Shown: positions 9,149 through 17,857, counted from the stretch's first letter. The stretch is DNA of 64,000 bases from Flavimaricola marinus (GCF_900184895.1 NZ_FXZK01000011.1:1-64000), one strand, 5' to 3'. Made by a program: numbers and translations. Notes: a model not told the origin generated them from the letters alone.

Positions 9149-10570
9149 TCAGAAATCTCTTTCTTCATAGGCCCTTAGCGCCCGTTCTCGACCCTCTTTC
9201 ACGTCAACGATCGGCTTTGGGTAGTCCATATCCGGCGAGAGTTCCCAATGCCGCGGGATCGCGTCGAAATAGCTGAGTGCCGTCGCGGGCGGCGAGGAAT
9301 GTCCTTCGGCGATCCAGCGTTTGGCATAGACATGGTCCGGATCGAACTTCTCGAGTTGGGTTTCGGGGTTGAAGACCCGGAAATACGGCGTCGCGTCCGG
9401 CCCCGAGCCTGCCGACCATTGCCATCCCATCGCATTGGAGCAAGGATCCCAGTCGATCAGGCAATCGGCAAACCAGTCGAGGCCGATTTTCCAGTGGCAC
9501 ATCAAATGTTTGGTCAGGTAACTTGCGACGATCATCCGGCCGCGATTGTGCATCGTGCCGGTGACATACATCTCGCGCATGGCGGCGTCGACGAAGGGGA
9601 TTCCGGTGCGCCCTTGCTTCCACGCGGTCACTTCGTCGCTCTCGGGATCGGTCTTCCACGGGAAGGCGTCCCAATCGGGCTTCCAGTTGCGGTCGGTGAT
9701 CTCGGGGGTGTGGTGGGCCAGATGATAGGCGAACTCGCGCCAGACCAGCTCCTTGAGGAAGTGCTCGGCACCCGCCTTGCCTTCCTCGATCGCCCGCTGA
9801 CCGGCGTGCCAGCAGACCCGCGGGCTGAGCTCTCCGTAGGTCAGGTTCTCGGACAGGCCCGAGGTGCCCGGCTTGGCTGGAAAGTCGCGCGCCGTCTTGT
9901 AGTCGGCGATGCCGTTGGCGATGAACGCCCCGAGCCTGCCGCGGGCCGCCTCTTCGCCGACCGTCACATGCTCTGCCAGAACTGCGGCGCCCCGGTTCAT
10001 CGCCTTGTCGAGGTGCCAATCCTGCAGGCTGTCGCTGGCGGGCCAAGTGTCGGGTCCGGGGACGCTGCCTGGCGTCGCGAGGGGCGAAGCGACGTCGTTG
10101 CCGCGCACCGACCGCCACATCGGAGAGTAGACCCGGTAGAACCCGCCGGTCTGGGTCGAGACCGACCACGGCTCGAACAACACATGGCCGGCAAAGCTGC
10201 GGGCGTCGACCCCGGTGTCCTTGAGCGCGGACTTGATCGGCTCGTCCCGATCACGCGAAACCGGATCGTAGAGCCGCTGCCACCAGACGGCGGTGGCGCC
10301 GGTTTCCTCGATCAGCGCTTCAAGACAGGACAGGGCTTTACCTTGCCGCAGGATCAGCTTGCTGCCCTTGTCCTCGAGGCTCTTTGCCAGCGAGGCGACG
10401 GAAAGCCCGAGCCGGTAGCGCGCCGCAGCGCCCTGCCCTTCGACGACCTCATCGTTGATGAAGACCGGGATCACGGGCCGCCCGGAGTTGCATGCCTCGC
10501 TGAGCGCCTCGTGATCGTGGAGGCGCAAGTCGCGCCTGAACCACATCAGGATGGGTGTCTTGTCCGTCAT
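9149..10570 (-). CDS. phrB: Deoxyribodipyrimidine photolyase (cryptochrome/photolyase family)
   Basis: A 473-residue FAD enzyme that repairs pyrimidine dimers using blue light. N-terminal antenna-binding domain begins ILMWFRRDLRLHDHEAL. The C-terminal FAD domain shows FPWKTDPESDEVTAWKQG, GIPFVDAAMREMYVTGTMHNR, GRMIVASYLTKHL and WQWSAGSGPDATPYFR, with the tryptophans expected of the electron-transfer chain. It starts 15 bases after the aminotransferase stop, so it may be read from that upstream transcript, and is followed by cfa. Confidence 0.96.
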   Translation of the reverse strand: MTDKTPILMWFRRDLRLHDHEALSEACNSGRPVIPVFINDEVVEGQGAAARYRLGLSVASLAKSLEDKGSKLILRQGKALSCLEALIEETGATAVWWQRLYDPVSRDRDEPIKSALKDTGVDARSFAGHVLFEPWSVSTQTGGFYRVYSPMWRSVRGNDVASPLATPGSVPGPDTWPASDSLQDWHLDKAMNRGAAVLAEHVTVGEEAARGRLGAFIANGIADYKTARDFPAKPGTSGLSENLTYGELSPRVCWHAGQRAIEEGKAGAEHFLKELVWREFAYHLAHHTPEITDRNWKPDWDAFPWKTDPESDEVTAWKQGRTGIPFVDAAMREMYVTGTMHNRGRMIVASYLTKHLMCHWKIGLDWFADCLIDWDPCSNAMGWQWSAGSGPDATPYFRVFNPETQLEKFDPDHVYAKRWIAEGHSSPPATALSYFDAIPRHWELSPDMDYPKPIVDVKEGRERALRAYEERDF

Positions 10571-10585
10571 GTGCTGTCCTACGTT

Positions 10586-11806
10586 CTAGAAAACGTGATC
10601 TAGCGCGGTAATCAGCCGGTCAACCTCTTGAGCCGTGGTATAATGCACGAAAGACAGCCGCAGCACGCCTTTGTCGGGGTCGACTCCCATGCCAGAGAGC
10701 GCCCGCCCTGCGTAGAAGTCGCCGCCGCCTGCCATGACCCCGTGCGGGGCGAGCATTGCGGCGGCCTCCTCACCCCCGCCGGCCAGTTCGAGCGCTACGG
10801 TGGGTGCTCGTTTGCTGGCATCCGTGGGGCCAATCAGCCGGACGGAGTTCTTGGCGGAGACAAAATCGAGCAGCGGTTGCAGCACTGACTTTTCGGCACC
10901 ACGCATCAGATCGTGCGCGTGTCGGGCCGCGGCGGCGCCGCTTGCCGGACCGCCATGATGCGCGCTGAGCGCTTCGAAATAGTCGGCCATTCCGGCACTT
11001 GCGGCCACTTGGGCATGGTCCGGCCCTGCGGGGGTGAACCTCTTGTAAAGCGTTCCGCCATTGAAGTGATGCGCCTGATTAGGAAGCTCGGCGCCGATGC
11101 CGCGCCGGATCGCCATGATCCCCTGATGCGGCCCAAAGGTCTTGTAGGCCGAGAACAGGTAGACATCCGCGCCGAGCGCCCCGACATCCGGAAGGCCATG
11201 CGGCGCATAGCTGACCCCGTCCACGATCGCATAGGCCCCGGCGTCGTGGACGAGCGCGGTGATTGCAGCCACGTCGTTGATCTCACCCACCACGTTTGAG
11301 CAATGCGGAAAGCAGACCAATTTGACTTGATCGTCCAGCAGCTCGACCAGCGCCTCCGGGTCGAGGCTTCCGGTTTGCGGATCGATCCGCCATTCGCGGA
11401 CCTCGACGCCTTCCTCGGCCAGCCTGCGCCACGGGCCGGAATTGGCCTCGTGATCCTGATTGGTTACGACGATGGCCTCGCCCGGCTTCAGCCAGCGGCG
11501 GACGGCGTTGGCCAGCACGTAGGTGTTCTGGGTGGTCGAGGGGCCGAAGGACAGTTCGTCTGTTTCGATCCCCATCATCGCGGCAAGCCGCGTCCGCGCC
11601 TCGTCCATCTCTGCACCGGCGATTTCGGAGGCGGCGTAAGGCGCATAGGGTTGCACCTTGCGTTCGGTATAATACCGCGTGAGCCGGTCGATGACCTGCC
11701 CGCAGGTATAGGACCCGCCGGCGTTTTCAAAGAAGGCCTGCCCCTGAAGTGGCGCGGCGGCGAAGGCGGGAAATTGGGCCCGGACCCATTCTGTATCGAG
11801 TGTCAT
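10586..11806 (-). CDS. Class V aminotransferase (cysteine desulfurase-like)
   Basis: A 406-residue PLP enzyme of fold type I. The PLP lysine is in VYLFSAYKTFGPHQG, and QDHEANSGPW plus FPHCSNVVGEIND are typical of the SufS/NifS-like subgroup with unclear substrates. The start at 11806 was chosen because MTLDTEWVRAQFPAF is the family N-terminus; the longer open frame upstream contains a terminator-like hairpin. It lies between the BCCT carrier and the photolyase. Whether it belongs functionally to sulfur metabolism of the DMSP locus is speculative, because the hairpin separates it from the BCCT gene. Confidence 0.85.
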   Translation of the reverse strand: MTLDTEWVRAQFPAFAAAPLQGQAFFENAGGSYTCGQVIDRLTRYYTERKVQPYAPYAASEIAGAEMDEARTRLAAMMGIETDELSFGPSTTQNTYVLANAVRRWLKPGEAIVVTNQDHEANSGPWRRLAEEGVEVREWRIDPQTGSLDPEALVELLDDQVKLVCFPHCSNVVGEINDVAAITALVHDAGAYAIVDGVSYAPHGLPDVGALGADVYLFSAYKTFGPHQGIMAIRRGIGAELPNQAHHFNGGTLYKRFTPAGPDHAQVAASAGMADYFEALSAHHGGPASGAAAARHAHDLMRGAEKSVLQPLLDFVSAKNSVRLIGPTDASKRAPTVALELAGGGEEAAAMLAPHGVMAGGGDFYAGRALSGMGVDPDKGVLRLSFVHYTTAQEVDRLITALDHVF

Positions 11807-11820
11807 GCGGGCACCTGATC

Positions 11821-11855
11821 GAAAATGCCCCCGATGCGCAAGCACCGGAGGCATT
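11821..11855 (-). terminator. Rho-independent terminator after the BCCT gene
   Basis: On the minus strand AATGCCTCCG pairs with CGGGGGCATT (one G-T pair) and is followed by TTTTC. It lies 34 bases after the BCCT stop and just before the aminotransferase start, so it probably separates these two units. Confidence 0.6.
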
Positions 11856-11888
11856 GATTGATGTGTCGCGGGCCTCATTCGGCCGGAC

Positions 11889-13571
11889 TTATTCCGCCAG
11901 GGTCGTTGCCTCTGGCTCGAACGTGGTTTCGATGCCGTGCGCCTCGCGCCGTCCGTCAAGGTAGATGCCCTTGATGAGGGCCAGCCCCATCAGAACCATC
12001 ACCAAGCTGAATGGCAGCGCCCCGATCACCATGGCCGTCTGGATCGCGCCCAGACCACCGGCGATGATCAATCCACCCACCACAAGCGCCAGCGCGGCAC
12101 CCCAGAACAGGATATGGGGCCGGGCCTTGGGGCCTTCGTCGCCTGCGGCGTTGATCGTGTTGATGATCAGGACCGCGGAGTCAGCCGAAGTGACGAGGTA
12201 GGTCAGCAGCAGGATCACGACGACTACGCTCATCACCCACGCCAGACCGCCGCTCAGCATCACGGCGAGCATGGCGAATAGCTGATCCGCCTGACCCGCC
12301 CCTGTGATGGCCCCGTCGGCCACCCCCGACAGTTCGAGATCGATCGCTGTGCCGCCGACGATGGCGAACCAGACGAAGCACATCATGGCCGGCACGACCA
12401 TCGCACCCAGAACGTATTCACGCACCGTGCGCCCCTTGCTGATCCGCGCGAGGAACACGCCCACGAAGGGCGCGAACGCGATCCACCACGCCCAGTAGAA
12501 GATCGTCCAGCCGCCCTGCCACGAGGCCAGTTGCGCGGCCTCGGAACCTTCGACCCCGTCGGAATTCCAGACGGTGAAGATATTGCCCGGGATCGAGGCA
12601 AGATAGTCGACGATACCCAATCCCAGCGCCTTGAGGCCGAAGAACGTCGAGCCGAAGATCAGGAAGAAGGCAAGAATGAAGAAGCTGAGCCCCATGTTGA
12701 TGTTGGACAGCCATTTGATGCCTTTGCCGACGCCCGACAGGGCCGACAGCGTCGAGGCGCCCATGATCACCAGCAGGGCAAAGATGATCGCCATGGTGGA
12801 CGACGATTGCACGCCTTCGGCATTGGTGGTGTAGAGCCATTCGCCAAACCCGATGCGGTAAAGCCCAGAGATGAATTGCTCGACCCCGAAGCCGAGCGTC
12901 TGGGCGACGCCCAGAACGGTTGCAACCACGGCCACAACGTCGACCACGTGCCCGACAGGGCCGGACAGCGACTTGCCAAAGATTGGCGTCAGACCGGAGC
13001 GGATGGTGAGTGGCAGGCCGCGCCGATAGCTGAAATACCCGAGCGCCAGACCGACGATGGCATAGGCGGCCCATGCTGCGAGGCCCCAGTGCGTAAAGGA
13101 CCAGATATATGCCTCGCGGACATTGCCCGCGCTGCTGCCTTCGGTCAGGCCCTGAATCGTCGCCGGGTTGCTCGCCCAGTGATACATGGGTTCGGCGGTT
13201 GCAAAGGTCAGCATACCGATACCGATCCCGGCGCCGAACATCATCGAAAACCATGAAAAGTTCGAGAATTCGGGCTTGTCGTCGGGAAGGCCCATTTTCA
13301 GTCGTCCCGCGGCGGGCCAGATCGCAAGGACCAGGCACAGGATGACGAAGAACGCCATCACGTAGACATACCAATAGTTGAAGGCCCCCAGAATGATGCT
13401 GTTGAGCGCCCCTAGAACGGAGGCCGCCTGCGCAGGAAATGCGACCGCCCAGAGGATCAACGCACCGACCAGGATCTTGCCGGATATGGTGACGTCCTTG
13501 GTGAACCCCTTATAGAATCCAGACTTCGCCGTTTTGATCGGCAGATCGGTTAATGGTGGCTTCGGTGGCAT
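11889..13571 (-). CDS. BCCT-family transporter (betaine/choline/carnitine/DMSP type)
   Basis: A 560-residue sodium-coupled carrier with about 12 membrane helices. The family signature region is seen in WFSMMFGAGIGIGMLTFA, followed by AEPMYHWASNP, and in WWIAFAPFVGVFLARISKG then RTVREYVLG. BCCT carriers import quaternary ammonium or tertiary sulfonium compounds. Lying 109 bases downstream of acuI and close to dmdA, DMSP is the likeliest substrate, but glycine betaine or choline cannot be excluded from sequence. AGGGGA lies eight bases before the ATG at 13571. The leader holds a perfect inverted repeat overlapping this site. Confidence 0.92.
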   Translation of the reverse strand: MPPKPPLTDLPIKTAKSGFYKGFTKDVTISGKILVGALILWAVAFPAQAASVLGALNSIILGAFNYWYVYVMAFFVILCLVLAIWPAAGRLKMGLPDDKPEFSNFSWFSMMFGAGIGIGMLTFATAEPMYHWASNPATIQGLTEGSSAGNVREAYIWSFTHWGLAAWAAYAIVGLALGYFSYRRGLPLTIRSGLTPIFGKSLSGPVGHVVDVVAVVATVLGVAQTLGFGVEQFISGLYRIGFGEWLYTTNAEGVQSSSTMAIIFALLVIMGASTLSALSGVGKGIKWLSNINMGLSFFILAFFLIFGSTFFGLKALGLGIVDYLASIPGNIFTVWNSDGVEGSEAAQLASWQGGWTIFYWAWWIAFAPFVGVFLARISKGRTVREYVLGAMVVPAMMCFVWFAIVGGTAIDLELSGVADGAITGAGQADQLFAMLAVMLSGGLAWVMSVVVVILLLTYLVTSADSAVLIINTINAAGDEGPKARPHILFWGAALALVVGGLIIAGGLGAIQTAMVIGALPFSLVMVLMGLALIKGIYLDGRREAHGIETTFEPEATTLAE

Positions 13572-13580
13572 AGTTATGTC

Positions 13581-13611
13581 CCCTGCTTGCACAAATATTA
13601 TGCAAGCAGGG
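13581..13611 (-). promoter_or_regulatory. Perfect 11-bp inverted repeat over the BCCT ribosome binding site
   Basis: CCCTGCTTGCA, a 9-nt AT-rich spacer, then TGCAAGCAGGG. In the transcript of the BCCT gene the 3' arm ends in the AGGG of the Shine-Dalgarno sequence, ten bases before ATG. It could be a dimeric regulator's operator or an RNA hairpin that hides the ribosome binding site. No second copy was noticed at acuI or dmdA. Confidence 0.65.
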
Positions 13612-13680
13612 TAGGCCAATACGGGCCGGATCTAAAGGTCGCGTCCCCGAAAGACCCTCGGAACGGATCGATCAGACGAG

Positions 13681-14670
13681 TCAGGCGTTCACGTCGACGA
13701 CGACGCGCCCCTTGATCTGCCCCTTCAAAATAGAGGCCCCGAGGGATGGCAGATCGGCCAGAGTCGCCGGCTGAACCATTGCCTCAAGTTTTTTCATGGG
13801 CAGGTCTTTTTCGATGCGCTCCCATGCTCTGACCCGGTTTTCATAGGGCTGCATGACGCTGTCGATGCCCAGCAAGTTCACTCCGCGCAACAAAAAGGGA
13901 ATCACCGTGGCGGGCAAACCGGCCCCGCCCGCGAGGCCGACCGCAGCGACGGAGCTGCCGTATTTCATCTGCCCCAGCACTCGGGCCAACATGTCGCCGC
14001 CGACGGCGTCGACACAGCCCGCCCAGGTCTCCGCCTCGAGCGGGCGCTTCACGGTTTCGTTCAGCTCTTCGCGCGGCACGATACGGCTGGCCCCCAGCCC
14101 GGTGAGGTAATCGGCCGTTTCAGGCCGGCCCGTGACAGCCGCAACCTGATAGCCGAGATGGCCGAGGATCGCCGTCGCGACCGATCCGACACCACCGGCG
14201 GCCCCAGTCACGAGAACTTCGCCCTTGTCGGGTGTCAGGCCGTGGTCCTCGAGCGCCATCACGGCCAACATGGCGGTGAACCCCGCAGTGCCGACAGCCA
14301 TCGCCTGACGGGTGCTCAGCCCGTTCGGCAGCGGCACCAGCCAGTCGGCCTTGACCCGCGCTTTCTGAGAATAGCCGCCCCAATGCGCCTCGCCCACACG
14401 CCATCCGGTCAACACGACCTTGTCGCCCGCCTTGTAGCGTGGATCGTCGGACGCCTCGACGGTTCCGGCAAGATCGATGCCCGGCACGTGCGGATAGTTG
14501 CGGACAAGACCGCCGCCGGGGCCGATGCACAGACCGTCTTTGTAGTTCACGGTCGAATATTCGACCGCCACGGTCACCTCGCCTTCTGGCAAATCCGTTT
14601 CGGCGATCTGGCTGACGGCGGCGTGGGTCTTGCCCTCTGCGTCCTTGGTTACGATCAAAGCATTGAACAT
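13681..14670 (-). CDS. acuI: Acryloyl-CoA reductase (NADPH), AcuI family
   Basis: A 329-residue medium-chain dehydrogenase/reductase of the quinone-reductase branch without zinc cysteines. The NADPH loop VTGAAGGVG spans residues 154-162, and YKDGLCIGPGG plus PHVPGIDLAGTV are typical of the YhdH/AcuI family. AcuI reduces toxic acryloyl-CoA, formed during DMSP cleavage or from 3-hydroxypropionate, to propionyl-CoA. Linkage to dmdA is a well-known Roseobacter arrangement, though here a DUF1963 gene lies between them. GGAAGAG precedes the ATG. Confidence 0.95.
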   Translation of the reverse strand: MFNALIVTKDAEGKTHAAVSQIAETDLPEGEVTVAVEYSTVNYKDGLCIGPGGGLVRNYPHVPGIDLAGTVEASDDPRYKAGDKVVLTGWRVGEAHWGGYSQKARVKADWLVPLPNGLSTRQAMAVGTAGFTAMLAVMALEDHGLTPDKGEVLVTGAAGGVGSVATAILGHLGYQVAAVTGRPETADYLTGLGASRIVPREELNETVKRPLEAETWAGCVDAVGGDMLARVLGQMKYGSSVAAVGLAGGAGLPATVIPFLLRGVNLLGIDSVMQPYENRVRAWERIEKDLPMKKLEAMVQPATLADLPSLGASILKGQIKGRVVVDVNA

Positions 14671-14761
14671 CGTTCTCTTCCCTGTTTATTGGCCAACGTC
14701 ATGCGCCAGCAGTATCATTTCAAAACGGCCTGAGCACTGCACCGGATCGGGTTCGTACCTA

Positions 14762-16042
14762 TTAGCCTTCAAACGTCACGACGACCTTGTCCCATGCCCC
14801 GTCGGCCAGATCGGCGGGTGCGATCCAGAATTTCACAAAGCCCACGTCGCCCCACATCATCCCGATGTACGGGTCGGAACTGAACTGGCACAACATCACC
14901 ATGCCCCCCATCATAGCGGCCACATCCTGCACGGTCGCGCCTGCGCCGAACATCTGGTGACGGTTGATGTTGATCTGTTGGCTGGTCGGTTGTTCAAGAT
15001 GGGTGCGCAGCACGTCGGGGATGTTGCGATACACGGCATCTTCGGCCACCCGCATCTCGTCATAGGCGCGGGAGATGGCCTCGTGGAAATGCCAGTATCT
15101 GTCGGTCCCGGGACTGCCGTCCGCACGGACAAAGTGCTCGGTCAGAAAATTCGGCCGCAGGTAATGCCCTTTCAGGCTGCGCATTTCATTCGCCAACGCC
15201 GCCATGTCGGCTGTCAGCTCTTCGACCACTGCCGTCCCGACCCCCGTGTCGGGCATATGGCCGTCACGGCGCTGATCCCATTTTGCCACGAAGGCGCGCA
15301 CGTTCTCGGCCAGGGGTTGCCATGCCGGCAGGGCTTCTGTCCATTTGGACGGCCTTTCCTCGGCCAGCCTTACAGATGCGTCAAACAGACCAAGAGCACG
15401 GGCCGTATCATCCAAGATAGCCTCGACGACCCGCCACGTGATCGCCTCGCGCGCGGGCATCAACGCCCGTCCGCCGGAACTGGTGCGGGCCACCTGCCGC
15501 GGTGGGGACGCTGTCTCCGTGCCAAAGGCCTCGTCGGGGATTTCATAGAGCCCGTCCGGCGGGCAGGCAAAGGCCACCGGCTGCACCGGCCAGCGCGGAA
15601 AAACGCGCGGCGCGTTGGCCTCATTGCGGGCCGTTTTCCAGTAAAACGACCAATCTTCGCGATGGATCGGCCCGCAATCCGCCGGCGCTTTGGTCACAGC
15701 CCCCTGTGTGTCGTCCGACCAGATCACCCGCCCCACGATCTGTGGATAGGGCAGTTGCCCCATCTTGCTCGACAGATCACTCTCGACGAAAAAGCCCAAG
15801 GTGCCGGTGCGGGGAATGTCGATATCGAGGTCCGGCAGATCGGCCAGCGAGACCTGCGCCACGAAATGTAGCGCGTCTCCGTCCATGGGATTCCGCGGCC
15901 AGTCCGCTCCGCCAAGTACCGGCAAACCGCCCAGCCAACTGGTGCCGCCGGCCCAATCCTGTCCGGACGTCCGGGAAATGTGGTGCAGCAGCACCGCATT
16001 GGAGCGGATAGTGGGGCCACCGGCCGTGTTTGCGCCTGTCAA
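14762..16042 (-). CDS. DUF1963 (YwqG-like) domain protein coupled to dmdA
   Basis: About 426 residues with an N-terminal part GGLPVLGGADWPRN, then LHFVAQVSLADLPDLDI and GTLGFFVESD, features of the DUF1963/YwqG family, whose biochemical role is unknown. No signal peptide is visible. No ATG lies at the right place; the best start is TTG at 16042, where TTGA overlaps the dmdA stop codon, preceded by AGGAGG with ten bases spacing inside the end of dmdA. Translational coupling to dmdA is therefore likely. A role in DMSP use is inferred only from that coupling. 91 bases separate its stop from acuI. Confidence 0.72.
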   Translation of the reverse strand: MTGANTAGGPTIRSNAVLLHHISRTSGQDWAGGTSWLGGLPVLGGADWPRNPMDGDALHFVAQVSLADLPDLDIDIPRTGTLGFFVESDLSSKMGQLPYPQIVGRVIWSDDTQGAVTKAPADCGPIHREDWSFYWKTARNEANAPRVFPRWPVQPVAFACPPDGLYEIPDEAFGTETASPPRQVARTSSGGRALMPAREAITWRVVEAILDDTARALGLFDASVRLAEERPSKWTEALPAWQPLAENVRAFVAKWDQRRDGHMPDTGVGTAVVEELTADMAALANEMRSLKGHYLRPNFLTEHFVRADGSPGTDRYWHFHEAISRAYDEMRVAEDAVYRNIPDVLRTHLEQPTSQQININRHQMFGAGATVQDVAAMMGGMVMLCQFSSDPYIGMMWGDVGFVKFWIAPADLADGAWDKVVVTFEG

Positions 16043-17142
16043 AGCCAGAATTCCTCCTGCACCTGAGCCTCCCTCGGCCCGTCCGGACAATGCACTATCA
16101 GTTCGGTGCCCGGATCCCAATGCGTCATCCGGATCATCGCGATCGAGACGTTGGTGTCAAAGTCCGGCGAATGTGCCGCCGAGGTCACCCGACCCACGGT
16201 TTTCTCTCCCGCGGTCACCATCCACGGGCGATCACAGGCTGGCACGGGCGCTCCTCCGATCGCAAGGGGCCGGACCTGCCGCAGCGGTCCTTCGACGGCC
16301 ACCCGCAGCAAGGCGTCGCGCCCGATACAGCCAATGGCGGTCTGCGTGTTGCAGAACCGCCCGAGGCCGCACTCATGCGGTGTGTTCTCTCGGGTCATGT
16401 CGTTGCCGTAGCTGAGCAGCCCAGCCTCGATGCGTTCGATCAGGTTGGGGCACCCTGCCCGCACGTCCAGATCCCGGCCGGCCTCCATCAACGCATTCCA
16501 AAGCGGCATGCCGATATCGCCGCCCTCGACGTAGATTTCGAAGCCGCCTTGCTTGGAATAGCCGGATCGGGCGATGATCATGTCGCGGCCCTGAAACTGG
16601 AACCAGCCGAACCGGAAGAACCGGATATTGCGGACCGAGTCGCCAAAGACGCGGGCCATCAGGTCGTCGGCCAGTGGCCCCTGAACGCCGAGCGGCGATA
16701 CATCCGGTTCGTCGACCAGAACGTCCAGCCGGTAGCCGTATGCGATACCCTTGACCCACATCAGCAAGTCGCTGTCGGCAATCGAGATCCACCAGCGATC
16801 CTCGGCCAGCTTTACCGCGACCGGATCGTTGAGCATGCCACCCGTCTCGTCGACGATGGGAACATAGTAGCACTGGCCCGGCAACATGCCCCGCAGATCG
16901 CGCGGGGTGAGCATCTGCATCAACCGCCCCGCGTCCGGCCCCCGGATCTCGACCTGACGCTCGCAGGCGACGTCCCAAATCTGGACCGCCTCCTTGAGGT
17001 GCCTGTAGTCCTCGATCACCGAACGGAACATGGTCGGCAAGAACATGTGGTTATAGACCGTATAGGCCTGAACGCCGGCGGCCTCGACGCCATCGGAGAA
17101 CGGGGTGCGCCGCAGGCGCCGCGAGGGGGAAATAAGGGCCAT
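16039..17142 (-). CDS. dmdA: Dimethylsulfoniopropionate demethylase
   Basis: A 367-residue member of the aminomethyltransferase (GcvT-like) family. DmdA moves a methyl group from DMSP to tetrahydrofolate, leaving 3-methylmercaptopropionate, the entry step of the demethylation route in marine bacteria. Seen: EAAGVQAYTVYNHMFLPT, then IWDVACERQVEIRG, LTPRDLRGMLPGQCYYVPIV, and GYSKQGGFEIYVEGG. The N-terminus and overall sequence resemble Roseobacter DmdA more than GcvT. The next steps (dmdB, dmdC, dmdD) are not in this window. Its ATG directly follows the stop of the DinB gene with no gap. Confidence 0.93.
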   Translation of the reverse strand: MALISPSRRLRRTPFSDGVEAAGVQAYTVYNHMFLPTMFRSVIEDYRHLKEAVQIWDVACERQVEIRGPDAGRLMQMLTPRDLRGMLPGQCYYVPIVDETGGMLNDPVAVKLAEDRWWISIADSDLLMWVKGIAYGYRLDVLVDEPDVSPLGVQGPLADDLMARVFGDSVRNIRFFRFGWFQFQGRDMIIARSGYSKQGGFEIYVEGGDIGMPLWNALMEAGRDLDVRAGCPNLIERIEAGLLSYGNDMTRENTPHECGLGRFCNTQTAIGCIGRDALLRVAVEGPLRQVRPLAIGGAPVPACDRPWMVTAGEKTVGRVTSAAHSPDFDTNVSIAMIRMTHWDPGTELIVHCPDGPREAQVQEEFWL

Positions 17143-17649
17143 TCAGGTCTCCGGCATTAAGAACATATCTGTGACCCCGGGTGTTTGCCCCGCGGCGGTG
17201 AGCATCGCATGGACTTGCCCGCGATGATGGGTCTGGTGGTTGAAGAAGTGCATGATCAACGGCTGGATCGGTTTGGACATCTCGCGGCCCGCCGCTTTGG
17301 AATGCCATGTCAGATCCCCGGTCAGGTCGATCGCGCGGAGACCTTCGGACCAGAGCGTGATTTGCCCATCCGTGCGGAACCGCTCCGCGCCCCAAACGGA
17401 AATCGTCGGCGTCAGATCGACACTGTCCTCTATCCAGCCTTTTGGCCCAGGCCGATCCGCAAACCGGCCGAGCCAAAGCTGATCGGCCCAAAGCAAATGA
17501 TTGAGCGTTGCCCGGATCGAACCGAAATGCGCGCCACGGTCCTTGTCCAGCTCCGCCGCAGACATCTTTTCGACGATCTTGCGAAGGCCTGAATTCTGCC
17601 ATGCGTTGTAGCGCGCCATCAGCATGCAATAGTCAGGTGTAATCAGCAT
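17143..17649 (-). CDS. DinB family protein heading the dmdA operon
   Basis: A 168-residue four-helix-bundle protein of the DinB/YfiT superfamily. Candidate metal-binding histidines are His51 in TLNHLLWAD and His138, His141 and His142 in HFFNHQTHHRGQVHAML. The superfamily includes metal-dependent hydrolases and thiol (bacillithiol, mycothiol, glutathione) transferases; the substrate here is unknown. AAGGAGG lies seven bases before ATG, a strong site. The stop abuts the dmdA start, so it is the first gene of the dinB-dmdA-DUF1963 unit. Confidence 0.85.
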   Translation of the reverse strand: MLITPDYCMLMARYNAWQNSGLRKIVEKMSAAELDKDRGAHFGSIRATLNHLLWADQLWLGRFADRPGPKGWIEDSVDLTPTISVWGAERFRTDGQITLWSEGLRAIDLTGDLTWHSKAAGREMSKPIQPLIMHFFNHQTHHRGQVHAMLTAAGQTPGVTDMFLMPET

Positions 17650-17857
17650 CGGCTCCTCCTTGCTGGGCCTGTTCCTCCTACAGTCGGACCAGCGGCATTG
17701 GAGGCCTTAGTGCCGCAGGCCGGCCCTTGGTGATTTGTCATGTGCGACAGGGCCTGCGTCGTTTTAGGCCCATTTTGCGGTGCTTGCGAAGCGCCGTCAC
17801 CCGCCATAACATCGCGGCGGTTTTACCACTCACACCCAATCAACAGGGAGCCACTCT

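Noticed and set aside
9248-10603. Plus-strand frame of about 450 codons opposite the photolyase gene
   Set aside because: Antisense shadow with no family similarity or ribosome binding site.
10571-10640. Sigma-E (ChrR-type) promoter before the photolyase gene
   Set aside because: TGATTA is present, but no matching -10 at the right spacing was found, so the proposed stress regulon was left as context only.
13572-17857. Common operator for all DMSP genes
   Set aside because: The TGCAAGCAGGG half-site in front of the BCCT gene was looked for before acuI and dinB-dmdA; only a loose TGCTTGCGAAGC near 17778 was seen, too weak to claim.
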